From Phellopilus nigrolimitatus (lineage: Eukaryota; Basidiomycota; Agaricomycetes; Hymenochaetales; Hymenochaetaceae): a stretch of 64,000 nucleotides of DNA. The position numbers and the translations under genes were made by a program. Shown piece by piece: positions 10,865 to 19,965 of this stretch. Numbering within the stretch: the first letter of the stretch is position 1; the number at the start of each line of letters is the position of its first letter. Below the pieces are notes generated by a model. It saw only the letters and a program-made list of their open reading frames with translations, did not search any database and was not told the origin of the DNA. Where the stretch lies: the NCBI GenBank assembly GCA_021029095.1, contig JAJOHG010000068.1, forward strand, positions 1 to 64,000, read 5' to 3'.

Positions 10865-13800
10865 ACAATCTCCCGCTTGTGACTCAGAATCGATTTTCTT
10901 CTCTTGATGATGATGTAATATTAGATTGTAAAGGTTCAGGGGGGTCTCTGACTGGCTCGGAGCTCGGCGCCAAAAGGGCGTGCTTAATTCCCCATTCCAA
11001 TATATATTCTGGTCCAGATTCATCATCGGAAAAGGAAGAAAAGGGAGATAAGAAGTTCATTCGATCAACCAACAATCGCCATGTCGCTATACGCATCACA
11101 CTGCAGACTAGTGACACCAATGAAAGGTTGGACGTGGAAGCATTGTTAGACAGTGGTGCTACTGGCCTCTTCATCGATACCGAATTTGTTAAAGCAAATC
11201 GCCTGAAAACACGTAAACTTACACGGAGTATACCGGTTTACAATGTTGATGGCACCAAGAATCAAGGAGGATCGATAGAAGAGGAGGTAGATCTGATTGT
11301 GCAGTTTAGCGAACATCGGGAGAAGGCAACTTTTGAAGTTTGTAACCTGGGAAAGACAACCGTAATTCTTGGTCACCCATGGTTAAAGAGACATAACCCA
11401 GAAATTGACTGGAATTCTGGGGAAGTCAAGTTAACTCGATGTCCAAAAAGGTTTCACGAGTTCTTAGACGTATTTGATCAGAAGACGTCAGAACGACTTC
11501 CAACCAGAAAACCATGGGATCACGAGATAAACCTGAAACCTGATTTTGTTCCCAAGAAGTCGAAGGTTTATCCATTATCTCAGGACGAAGATGAAGAGGT
11601 GGGACGCTTCATTCAGGAACAAGAAGCCAAAGGGTATATCCGGCCCTCTAAATCGCCAATGACATCGCCTATTTTCTTTATCAATAAGAAGGATGGGAAG
11701 CGCAGGATGATTACAGATCACCGGTACCTAAACTCAGGAACTGTCAAAAATGCGTACCCACTTCCCTTGATCTCAGAAATTATTGATAAACTTAAGGGCG
11801 CCAAGTACTTCTCTAAGATGGATTTGCGATGGGGTTATCACAATGTTCGAATCAAGGAAGGAGATGAGTGGAAGGCAGCCTTTGCAACGAGTAGGGGAGC
11901 ATATGAACCATTGGTCATGACCTTTGGATTGTGTAATGCACCAAGCACTTTCCAAAATATGATGAACGATATCTTCAATGATCTCATGATCAAGGGAGTT
12001 GTTGTGATCTACATCGACGACATATTGGTTTTCACAAAGACTATGGAAGAGAATGATCGCATTGTCAAAGAGATCTTAAAACGACTCCGCGAAAATGATC
12101 TATTCCTAAAACCCGAAAAGTGTGTGTTTGGAGTAGAGGAAGTGGAATTTTTGGGGATGATAATCAGAAATGGCGAGGTCAGCATGATGAAGGAGAAGGT
12201 GGAAGCAGTAAAAGACTGGCCAGTTCCCAAGAAAGTCAGAGACGTTGAATCGTTCTTAGGATTTGCAAATTTCTATCGTCGCTTCGTCAAAGACTTTGCA
12301 AAAATCACCAGGCCTTTGAATGATTTAAAAAAGAAGGAACACTCTTGGGAATGGGGAGAAAGAGAACAAAAGGCATTTGACGAGTTGAAGACACGTTTCT
12401 GTGAACAACCAGTTCTTGTCATTCCTGATCCACGAAATGAATTACGTGTTGAATCGGATGCATCAGACTTTGCAACAGGAGCAGTACTCTCCATGAAATG
12501 TGACGATGGATTATGGAGACCGTGCGCATATTTGTCCAAGTCGCTCAGCGATGTGGAAAGGAATTATGACGTCCATGACAAAGAATTATTGGGCATTATG
12601 CGAGCACTTGAAGCATGGCGCCATCATTTGGAAGGCTCAACCCATAAATTTGAAATATGGACTGATCACAAGAATTTGGAATACTTCATGAAGGCGAAAA
12701 ATCTTAATCGTCGACAAGCTCGTTGGTCCCTCTACCTGTCTCGCTTTGATTTTGTAATTCTTCATAAACCTGACAAAACAATGGAAAAGACTGATTCCCT
12801 CTCGAGACGTTCGGACCTTAAAGAGGGGGTGGAGAATGACAATAAAAATGTAGTCTTGTTGAAACCAGAATTTTTCAAAATCAAAGCGACTCAACAGGGT
12901 CATGTCTTGTTAGATGGAGAAGAGAAAGAGTTGTTGACGAAGATTAGGAAAGCAAAGGATTGGGATGAGGCGGTGGTGAAGGCGGCGGATGAATTGCGGA
13001 AGTCAGGGACAAAGAGGTTGAGAGGCGAAGAATGGGAAGAGGAGCAAGGCTTAATCCTATACCGAGGAAAGGTGTATGTCCCGAAGGATGGTCAGATCAG
13101 GAGAGAAATTGTCAAACTACATCACGACTCGGTAGTAGCAGGACATCCAGGAAATTGGAAAACTTTGGAATTGATTGCGCGAAACTATTGGTGGCCAGGG
13201 ATGACAAAGTTTGTACAAGCTTATGTCAAAGGTTGTGATACTTGTGCGCGTCATAAATCTTTACCAGAGAGGCCTGCTGGGAAATTGATGCCTAATCCTA
13301 CTCCTACTGCACCTTGGGAAGATATTTCAGTGGATTTTGTGACAGGACTACCAGAAGCACAAGGGTTTAATGCCCTACTGGTGGTATGTGATCGCTTCTC
13401 GAAACAAATCCATGTGATTAACACCAGAGAGGAGACCTCGGCGTTAGGATTGGCAGCACTGTATAGGGATCATGTGTGGAAACTGCATGGACTACCGCTA
13501 ACAGTAATCTCGGATCGAGGTCCACAATTTGCATCGGCGTTCATGAAAGAATTGAACAGCATTTTGGGAATCAAGACCAAGCTGTCCACAGCATATCATC
13601 CACAAACAGATGGACAAACAGAACGGATGAATCAAGAGATCGAGCAGTATTTGAGGATGTTTGTTGATCATCGCCAGGAAAATTGGCCATCCTGGACTGC
13701 TATGGCTGAATTCGCATACAACAACAAAGTACAGACAGCCACAAAGATCTCCCCGTTCTTCTCTGTTTATGGAAGAAATCCACGCATGGGTTTTGAAGTG

Positions 13801-14475
13801 CGAAGGGATGCTAAAGTAGAAGCGGCAGATGACTTTGCAAATCGGATGAAAGGAATACATGAGGAAGCAAAGTCAGCATTGGAAAAGGCAAAAGAGGAAA
13901 TGCGGAAGTACGCGGACCAAAGGCGAGGAGATGCTCCAAAATACAAAGTAGGAGATAAGGTCTGGTTAGACACCACAAACCTCAAAATAAACCGACCTTC
14001 TAGGAAACTCGCTGAAAAAAGAATTGGTCCATACCCCATAACGCGTATCATTTCTCCAAATGCTGTACAACTTCGTCTCCCAAATACTATAAAAATACAT
14101 CCTGTTGTAAATGTCTCGCGCATTCACCTGCACACCGCTGCCAGTATCCCTGGACAAAGAGCTGCTCCACCTCCACCCATAGAAGTAGGAGAAGAGAAGG
14201 ATTATGAAGTAGAGGAAATTTTGGATGCTAGACGACGCAGAAACAAGTTGGAATTCCTAGTCAAATGGAAAGGGTATACGGATGAAAACAATACTTGGGA
14301 ACCAGAGGAAAACTGCAAAGGGTCACAAAAACTTATAAAAGAATTCTATAAACGATACCCAGCAGCGCCACAATCCATCAGCCTAGCTGATTTCCAAGCC
14401 TTGAATTTCCGCCCTTATGAGAATTTCACATCCACTCCAACCAACTTTGTTAATCGTCTGGAAGTCGATCCTTAA
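10834..14475 (+). CDS. Pol polyprotein of element 1 (protease, RT, RNase H, integrase, chromodomain)
   Basis: About 1200 residues. Counting from the codon at 10861: aspartic protease with DSGA at 97-100; reverse transcriptase with YIDD at about 384-387; RNase H (ESDASDFATG, DKELLGIMRALEAWRHHL); integrase with the HHCC finger (HDSVVAGHPGNW ... CDTCARHK, about 754-800) and the D-D-E core (SVDFVTG, ISDRGPQFAS, MNQEIEQYL, about 825-927); a GPY/F-like module (KRIGPYPITRI); and a C-terminal chromodomain (YEVEEILDARRRRNKLEFLV ... TWEPEENC, about 1115-1170) that in this clade directs insertion to marked chromatin. There is no in-frame ATG near the gag end, so translation as a gag-pol frameshift product is likely. 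No internal stop is present. Confidence 0.95.
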   Translation, partial: GAGFSKRVQVNNLPLVTQNRFSSLDDDVILDCKGSGGSLTGSELGAKRACLIPHSNIYSGPDSSSEKEEKGDKKFIRSTNNRHVAIRITLQTSDTNERLDVEALLDSGATGLFIDTEFVKANRLKTRKLTRSIPVYNVDGTKNQGGSIEEEVDLIVQFSEHREKATFEVCNLGKTTVILGHPWLKRHNPEIDWNSGEVKLTRCPKRFHEFLDVFDQKTSERLPTRKPWDHEINLKPDFVPKKSKVYPLSQDEDEEVGRFIQEQEAKGYIRPSKSPMTSPIFFINKKDGKRRMITDHRYLNSGTVKNAYPLPLISEIIDKLKGAKYFSKMDLRWGYHNVRIKEGDEWKAAFATSRGAYEPLVMTFGLCNAPSTFQNMMNDIFNDLMIKGVVVIYIDDILVFTKTMEENDRIVKEILKRLRENDLFLKPEKCVFGVEEVEFLGMIIRNGEVSMMKEKVEAVKDWPVPKKVRDVESFLGFANFYRRFVKDFAKITRPLNDLKKKEHSWEWGEREQKAFDELKTRFCEQPVLVIPDPRNELRVESDASDFATGAVLSMKCDDGLWRPCAYLSKSLSDVERNYDVHDKELLGIMRALEAWRHHLEGSTHKFEIWTDHKNLEYFMKAKNLNRRQARWSLYLSRFDFVILHKPDKTMEKTDSLSRRSDLKEGVENDNKNVVLLKPEFFKIKATQQGHVLLDGEEKELLTKIRKAKDWDEAVVKAADELRKSGTKRLRGEEWEEEQGLILYRGKVYVPKDGQIRREIVKLHHDSVVAGHPGNWKTLELIARNYWWPGMTKFVQAYVKGCDTCARHKSLPERPAGKLMPNPTPTAPWEDISVDFVTGLPEAQGFNALLVVCDRFSKQIHVINTREETSALGLAALYRDHVWKLHGLPLTVISDRGPQFASAFMKELNSILGIKTKLSTAYHPQTDGQTERMNQEIEQYLRMFVDHRQENWPSWTAMAEFAYNNKVQTATKISPFFSVYGRNPRMGFEVRRDAKVEAADDFANRMKGIHEEAKSALEKAKEEMRKYADQRRGDAPKYKVGDKVWLDTTNLKINRPSRKLAEKRIGPYPITRIISPNAVQLRLPNTIKIHPVVNVSRIHLHTAASIPGQRAAPPPPIEVGEEKDYEVEEILDARRRRNKLEFLVKWKGYTDENNTWEPEENCKGSQKLIKEFYKRYPAAPQSISLADFQALNFRPYENFTSTPTNFVNRLEVDP
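10840..10846 (+). promoter_or_regulatory. Candidate -1 ribosomal frameshift heptamer
   Basis: G GGT TTT, read in the gag frame, fits the X XXY YYZ slippery pattern. It lies inside the 31-nt overlap between the last pol-frame stop (TAA at 10831-10833) and the gag stop (10862-10864). A -1 slip here leads directly into pol. A downstream stimulatory structure was not tested. Confidence 0.5.
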
Positions 14476-14483
14476 AGAGGGGG
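14474..14483 (+). other. Polypurine tract of element 1
   Basis: AAAGAGGGGG overlaps the pol stop codon and ends directly before the LTR start TGATGTTATG. This fixes the LTR 5' border at 14484. Confidence 0.85.
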
Positions 14484-14815
14484 TGATGTTATGACACGTA
14501 TTTTAATTTTCCCTTACCTTGTCTTGAACTTGCGGCCTCTCAGTATTTAGAGTCACATGATTGCCTAGAGTGTTCTACAATGACGTCATCATGACATCAT
14601 AGTCTAGACCATGACATCATAGTGACATCATCGACGGTGACATCATCTATGACATCATTAGCTCCACTCGCTCCACTAATGTAACTATATTAGGTAGTGT
14701 ACTGCTTGGTCTGTGCGCACTAGGTTTTAGTATATAAAGAGGCAATAAACATCTGGGAAGCTCAATCGAGTTCTCTTAGAATCTCCACCATAAAGTGTGA
14801 TCCCTTTCTAAGTCA
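14484..14815 (+). repeat. 3' LTR of element 1
   Basis: The LTR runs from TGATGTTATG to about AAGTCA, roughly 330 bp. It holds a TATA box (TATATAAA, 14731-14738) and an AATAAA signal (14744-14749). A cluster of six TGACRTCAT words lies at 14581-14658 in the U3 part. The right border is where the minus-strand pol frame of element 2 begins, so it is known to within a few bases. Confidence 0.8.
14581..14658 (+). promoter_or_regulatory. Array of six CRE/ATF-like sites in the LTR
   Basis: TGACGTCAT occurs at 14581 and TGACATCAT at 14592, 14612, 14623, 14638 and 14650. TGACGTCA is the classical ATF/CREB bZIP site, and the others differ by one base. Their position in U3, about 75-150 bp before the TATA box, suggests an upstream activating region for the element. 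Confidence 0.6.
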
Positions 14816-17795
14816 GCTCAGCATTCTCTCTTGTCGTCTTGTGCTTTGGAGTTTGCGCCTCAGCCTTTTGGTTTGTGGTGTGCTCTAACAGGGAGCGAAG
14901 GCGTTCTTCTACCGAGGGGTGATCGGAGTTGGGGTCTGCAGCAGGGATGGCGATTGGTTCGTACCCCATAAGGAGTGAGAATGGAGAGCGTTTTGTGGCA
15001 GAATGTTCACGCTGATTGTGTGCGAACTTGATATCAGGCAGGTGATCAGCCCAGGTTTCGGGATGGCGTCCACAATAGATTCGAAGGTATGCTTCAACTT
15101 CTTGGTTTACTCGCTCCGTTTCTCCGTCTGTTTGAGGGTGGAATGCGGTGGATAGGGCTGATGTGATATTGAGCTTCTTGCAAAGCTCCTGGAATACTTT
15201 GGAGGCAAATTGGGGTCCTCGGTCGGAGATGAGTTTCTGGGGTAACCCAAAGCGCCGGTAGACGTTGTCGTGATACAATTGGGCAGTTCCAAGGGCATCA
15301 ATGGTTTTGTTGCAGGGAGAAAGGACGATGCCTTTGGAAAGGTTGTGATCGACGGTGACGAATAGGGAGTCGTAGCCATTTGATTCGGGGAGTCCAGTGA
15401 TAAAGTCCATGGAGACTGTGGAAAACGGATGCGCATTGGGTTCAGCAGGGATCGGATGGAGGGGTGGGATGGTGGGATGTGTGTTGATCTTCATTTGTTG
15501 ACAGATCGCGCAACCATTGACGAATTTCTTGACAAAGATGTACATTCCTGGCCACCAATAATGTTGTTTGAGCAATGCGAGGGTTTTGTAAATTCCAGGG
15601 TGTCCCATGACAGGGGTGTCGTGGTACAGTTGTACTGCATGTCGGCGAAGTTCGATGTCATCTGGGATGTAGGCCTTCTGTTTAAAGAATACAATGCCAT
15701 CCTTCTCTGTCCAATCGGCAAGGGAAGACCGAAATGGTGGAATACCGGCCGATCGGATGATATTGAGAGCTTCATTGGCAAAGTTGTCTTCCTTGGTGCG
15801 AAGAATTAGACGGGTCTTAAAGTCGAATGTAGTTGTGGCCACGAAAATGGATTCGGGTAAGAGTGGGGGGTCATCGGGTTCTGATTTGCCATCAATCAGG
15901 TAGTCAGAGCGTCGAGACATGGGATCTGTGGTGTTGTCTTTTCCTGGTGCGTATTGAATGTGGTGGTCGAACTGGGAGAGAAATAGACTCCATCGTGCTT
16001 GGCGGGGTGAAAGACGGCGGGCCGCACGGAAATAGGTAAGGTTCTTGTGGTCGCACCAGATGGTTATCTTATGGGGTGCACCCAATAGATAGTGTCGCCA
16101 GGCCTCAAGTCCGCGGATGATCGCCAGGAGTTCTCGATCATAAATCTCATAGCGTCGTTGGGTGTCGTCAAACTGTTTGGAGATGAAACCACAGGGATGG
16201 GGTTCGCCGTTCGAGTCGAGTTGTTTAAGAGTGCCAGCCGATGCTACACCAGAGGCGTCGGTTTCCAGGATGAATGGTCGAGTTTTGTCAGGCATCTGGA
16301 GAATGGGTTTCTCAAGGAATTTGCCTTTGAGCCGTTGGAATGCATTCTCATGTACGTCTGACCATTCCCAGGTGGTTTTCTCCCTTTTTAGTACGTCCAA
16401 TGGTGCCGCAATTTCTGCATAATGGTCGATGAATTGGCGATAGAAGTTGCAGAACCCTAGGAAGGAGTGGACTTGGGTTTTGTTCGTCGGTGTGGGCCAT
16501 TGCGAGATTCCAGCCAGTTTGACAGGGTCCATGGAAACTGAGTTTTCCGAAATGATAAGTCCAAGATATTCTACCTGTGTGGCTTCGAAAACACATTTCT
16601 CCGGTTTGAAGTATAAGTCGGCATCTTGACCAATGGCGAGGACTTTGTGGGTGCGTTCGCGAAGTGTAGGAATGTCTGAGGCCATGATGAAAATGTCGTC
16701 CATGTAAATGAGGACCCATCCTTCCAGCAGAACGGTTCGGAAGGTGTCGTCCATGAATGCTTGAAAGGTCGCCGGTGAATTGCAAAGTCCAAAAAACATG
16801 ACCATGGGTTCGAAGAGTCCTCGATTTGTTTTGAATGCTGCCTTCCATTGGTCGCCGTCTTTGATCCGAATATTGTTGTATCCCCATCGTACATCCAGTT
16901 TGGTGAAGTATTTTGCGCCCTGAATTTTGTCTAATAGTTCAGATACGAGGGGAATCGGATAAGCGTTTTTGACTGTTCCTTCGTTGAGTTTGCGATAGTC
17001 CTGGCATCCACGCAATTTTCCGTCCTTTTTTCCGACGAAGAAGAAAGGTGAGGCCATGGGGGAAGAGGATTTGCGAATATAACCTTTCTTCAAGTTGTCG
17101 TCAAGGAAGTCATCCAGAGCCTTTTGTTCCGTGGGTGCCATGGGATAGACTTTGCAGTCTTTAGGTTGGAAATCGGGTTTTAGGACGATGGCGTGGTCAT
17201 AGGTCCGTACTGGAGGAAAACGTTCGGATGCCTTCTGTTCGAAAACCTTCAGGAACTGGTGGTAGTGTGCTGGTACAATTTCTTCAAGGGGTTTCTGTTC
17301 CTTGGCAGCATTGGCACGTTGTGCAAGATCCATGGCGGTGTTTACTTTTGCGTGGATGTTGAGAGTGATTTTTGCGACAAAAGATCGCTCTTCGGGTGGG
17401 GCATAGGATTCGCATCGGGCAAAAGATAGGGATCGTGGATTTTGCTTAGGGATGTCCAGAGTGCGTTTCTCCCAATCGATTTTGGGATTGATGCGACGTA
17501 GCCAAGGAAGGCCCAGGATAGCGGTTTCTCTTCCAAGGGAGGTAACAAGAAAATAAATTGGGATGAGTTCTTCGCCGATCGCAATGAATCGCCAAGTGAA
17601 ACGACTGATTTCTCCTTCGGAATTAGGAGTTCCATCAACATTAAGGACTTGAATGGGTCGACGCAGAGGTTTGGTGGGGATTTGGTGTATGTCCACAAAG
17701 GTGGAGTCGAGGAATTGTCCTTCTGCGCCGGAGTCTATGAGGGCTGTGGTTTCGACGATTTCTTTTCTCGAGTGGATGCCAATGGGAATTTTCAT
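14808..17795 (-). CDS. Pol polyprotein of element 2, C-terminally truncated
   Basis: 995 residues from the first ATG. Protease with DSGA at 21-24; reverse transcriptase with YMDD at 364-367; RNase H (LETDASGVA, DRELLAIIRGLEAWRHYL); integrase HHCC finger (HDTPVMGHPGIYKT ... CAICQQMK) and D-D-E core (SMDFITGLP, ISDRGPQFAS, VNQEVEAYL). The frame is also open upstream of this ATG to the gag stop. It ends in TAG at 14808-14810, which appears to lie in the LTR of element 1, so the stop is accidental. The missing part would hold the GPY/F region and chromodomain. Confidence 0.93.
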   Translation of the reverse strand: MKIPIGIHSRKEIVETTALIDSGAEGQFLDSTFVDIHQIPTKPLRRPIQVLNVDGTPNSEGEISRFTWRFIAIGEELIPIYFLVTSLGRETAILGLPWLRRINPKIDWEKRTLDIPKQNPRSLSFARCESYAPPEERSFVAKITLNIHAKVNTAMDLAQRANAAKEQKPLEEIVPAHYHQFLKVFEQKASERFPPVRTYDHAIVLKPDFQPKDCKVYPMAPTEQKALDDFLDDNLKKGYIRKSSSPMASPFFFVGKKDGKLRGCQDYRKLNEGTVKNAYPIPLVSELLDKIQGAKYFTKLDVRWGYNNIRIKDGDQWKAAFKTNRGLFEPMVMFFGLCNSPATFQAFMDDTFRTVLLEGWVLIYMDDIFIMASDIPTLRERTHKVLAIGQDADLYFKPEKCVFEATQVEYLGLIISENSVSMDPVKLAGISQWPTPTNKTQVHSFLGFCNFYRQFIDHYAEIAAPLDVLKREKTTWEWSDVHENAFQRLKGKFLEKPILQMPDKTRPFILETDASGVASAGTLKQLDSNGEPHPCGFISKQFDDTQRRYEIYDRELLAIIRGLEAWRHYLLGAPHKITIWCDHKNLTYFRAARRLSPRQARWSLFLSQFDHHIQYAPGKDNTTDPMSRRSDYLIDGKSEPDDPPLLPESIFVATTTFDFKTRLILRTKEDNFANEALNIIRSAGIPPFRSSLADWTEKDGIVFFKQKAYIPDDIELRRHAVQLYHDTPVMGHPGIYKTLALLKQHYWWPGMYIFVKKFVNGCAICQQMKINTHPTIPPLHPIPAEPNAHPFSTVSMDFITGLPESNGYDSLFVTVDHNLSKGIVLSPCNKTIDALGTAQLYHDNVYRRFGLPQKLISDRGPQFASKVFQELCKKLNITSALSTAFHPQTDGETERVNQEVEAYLRIYCGRHPETWADHLPDIKFAHNQREHSATKRSPFSLLMGYEPIAIPAADPNSDHPSVEERLRSLLEHTTNQKAEAQTPKHKTTRENAELT

Positions 17796-17876
17796 AGAAT
17801 TGTGGGCATGTTCGGCTATGATTACAGGAGAAATCGAAATACTAGGCAGTGCAGACAGTCGATGCTGGCTGCCTTC

Positions 17877-18926
17877 TTAAAAACCCTCGAGGTCCAGGTT
17901 GTCGAATGCGGATTTGCGTTCTTCTTCAGAGAGGTTGGCCAGGATGGCGCGAATGCGGGCCGAAGGGGGTTCTTTAGCGGGTGTCGAAGATTCGGCATGC
18001 TGGGCAGGCGCTTCTGTGGCTGGGGTGCTGCGGATGCTGCGCCTCGGGGGGTCGCGATGGAACATGATCTTGTAGTTGCTGCCAGCCCTTGTGGTTCGAT
18101 TGTCAAAGGCGAATCGTCGACTGTTGGGAGTGTCGAATTTCTGACGGCATTCGCGCGCCAGATGTCCCTTCTTCCCGCAATAGAAGCAAAGTCCGTCTGT
18201 CTTGCGACGATCTCTCTCCTCCTTAGAGACTCGTCCAATTTCCATGGCGTTGGGATCGGTTTGCTTCCCAGAAGTTGGTTCCCAGGCTGCGCCGCTGGAG
18301 CTGCGTTGGAAGCCTTCAGGGTCAGTCTTCTTCGTCAGGTTGTTGCCTGGGCTGGTACCAAAGCCCCAGACCAACGCTTGTCGCGCGTGCTTGAGCTCAG
18401 CTTGGCGTCGTAGGTTCTGTTGGGCTTTGCTGGCTTCGGTGTACCATCCTTCAAGTGTAGTAGGCTCGCCTCGATTGTAGATCTTGTCTGCAATGCTGGA
18501 TTTGAGACCTCGGCGGAAGTACTTGATGAGGGGTTCCTCTTGGGTGAACCCGGCTTGGAGGGCGAGACTCTTGAATGTAGCGATGAAGCCGTCGACATCG
18601 TCGTCCTGTTTGCAATTGGCGATTGCAAATGACGCATCCTGTTTGGCATTGACAGGGAGGAACTGGGCGTCGAAGGCTTTGGCGAAGTCTGCCCAGGTTC
18701 CGTATTCTGCCGTGTCCGTGTATGTCTTGTACTTATTGCTGGCGAAAGTAGCGGCTGAACCAGTCTTCATGAATGAAAGGACGAACGTGATTTTGTGCAG
18801 ATCGGTCTTGTAGATGTCCTTGTTGCCTCGTAGATAGGCCTGGCAGGCATCCCAAAAGTATTGGGCATTGCTGCGCTTGCCATCGAAGTCAGGGGGCTTG
18901 GCGAATGCGATTTCTTTGGTGCTCAT
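17877..18926 (-). CDS. Gag of element 2
   Basis: About 349 residues from the ATG at 18926 (MSTKEIAFAKPPDFDGKRSN, a typical gag start). The open frame extends 138 codons further upstream without a good ATG. The gag domain runs about residues 8-180; the single CCHC knuckle is CFYCGKKGHLARECR. It ends LDLEGF at a TAA (17877-17879). Pol continues in the same frame immediately afterwards, so expression of pol would need stop-codon readthrough or an independent start. Confidence 0.85.
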   Translation of the reverse strand: MSTKEIAFAKPPDFDGKRSNAQYFWDACQAYLRGNKDIYKTDLHKITFVLSFMKTGSAATFASNKYKTYTDTAEYGTWADFAKAFDAQFLPVNAKQDASFAIANCKQDDDVDGFIATFKSLALQAGFTQEEPLIKYFRRGLKSSIADKIYNRGEPTTLEGWYTEASKAQQNLRRQAELKHARQALVWGFGTSPGNNLTKKTDPEGFQRSSSGAAWEPTSGKQTDPNAMEIGRVSKEERDRRKTDGLCFYCGKKGHLARECRQKFDTPNSRRFAFDNRTTRAGSNYKIMFHRDPPRRSIRSTPATEAPAQHAESSTPAKEPPSARIRAILANLSEEERKSAFDNLDLEGF

Positions 18927-19361
18927 GGTGGGGCTTGGTGTGACGGTCGGTACTGTGGTCTGTGGTGGAGTATTTGGTCGAGTAGGAACGTGAGGTGGTG
19001 CAGTGGAATTGTCGTCAAGCAATGTTTGAGATAACGATCGAGTGATTACGTCAACAGGGTCGATATGCTGTGGTGGCGTTGGTATTTCGATAGGTCGGCT
19101 TGAGTGTTCGCGGGGTCGGACGTTTTGGAGGATTCCAAATTCGTGGTAACGGTATAAAAGCTCGGTGTGTGGATCGCTTCCTTCAAGAAATACTTTCCAG
19201 GCAATTCGTCCGTCCGATCTCCTTCTGAGGGTGAGTGGATAGGTTCCCGCAGTTGGGTAGGGTTGATCGGTGGGCCAGACCACGTTAGCGGGGAGTTTGG
19301 GTAGGGTAGAAATTTTGTCTAGACGTTGATACGTCGACAATCAAAAGAGAGCTTGACCTAA

Positions 19362-19866
19362 TGTTACGGAGTAACAGGGTCTTGCCTAATGGAGCGAGGA
19401 GCGTGACTGTGGACAGTGACGTGACGAGTGACGTGAGGCTTGACTGTGACAAGGCGACGATGACTATGGCAAGACTGTGAAGCGCAGGGCGCAGGACTAT
19501 GAAGAGCAAGGCGATGAATAGCAAGACTATGCTAGCTACTGAACAAGGAGGTCAAGCTGGGGCTTAAGGTCCCAGCGATGTACCTATATATACTGTGAGA
19601 CTGACTATGATGTCAGTGGAGCTATGGAGTCATGCGCAGCATGACTAGAGTGGAACATGAGAGAGAGGCCCGTAAGGGGCGTGTACTGTGGAGCGAGGAA
19701 TGAGGTAGTGGAGCGTGGAGCGGGGAACACCCAGGAGGGGCGCATACAATAAGGAAGGGGTCAGGCCATGAACTAAGGGAAAGGTAATGGAAAGGTGAAG
19801 GGCCTGACTAAGCGAGGAAGGAATGATGTAAGGGGGGTCGTGAGGTAAGCAAGGTAAGTTCTAACA
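19362..19866 (-). repeat. 5' LTR of element 2
   Basis: A 505-bp LTR bounded by TGTTA and TAACA inverted termini. On the minus strand it starts TGTTAGAACTTACC and ends CCGTAACA, about 20 bp before the gag open frame. A TATATATA-type box lies near 19585-19594. Many TGAC-type words occur within it. The sequence following the LTR on the minus strand does not start with the usual TGG of a tRNA primer site. Confidence 0.8.
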
Positions 19867-19965
19867 GTTTTGATCACGTACTAATTTGTGCATTTCTCGT
19901 AGTGCATAACCTCTCGTAATGCATACAAAACCTTTCCACCAAACTCTATGCATTAGCAGAAGTTC

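Larger units (their letters stand above)
9780..14815 (+). mobile_element. Ty3/gypsy chromovirus, element 1 (5' LTR missing)
   Basis: A plus-strand retrotransposon with gag, a pol that stays open to its end, a polypurine tract and one LTR at the 3' end. No matching LTR is found before gag; the minisatellite sits where the 5' LTR and primer-binding site should be. Both coding frames are intact, suggesting recent activity of the family, but without a 5' LTR this copy has no promoter of its own. Its 3' LTR abuts the broken 3' end of element 2. Confidence 0.92.
14816..19866 (-). mobile_element. Ty3/gypsy element 2 (3' end missing)
   Basis: A minus-strand retrotransposon: 5' LTR at 19362-19866, gag, then pol in the same frame after one stop codon. 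The integrase C-terminal part, any chromodomain, the polypurine tract and the 3' LTR are absent because the sequence stops at the 3' LTR of element 1 near 14816. The two elements are thus tail to tail. The remainder of element 2 is not found on the far side of element 1. Confidence 0.9.

Noticed and set aside
15429..15809. Plus-strand open frames antisense to the pol gene of element 2
   Set aside because: They are shadows of the intact minus-strand pol frame.
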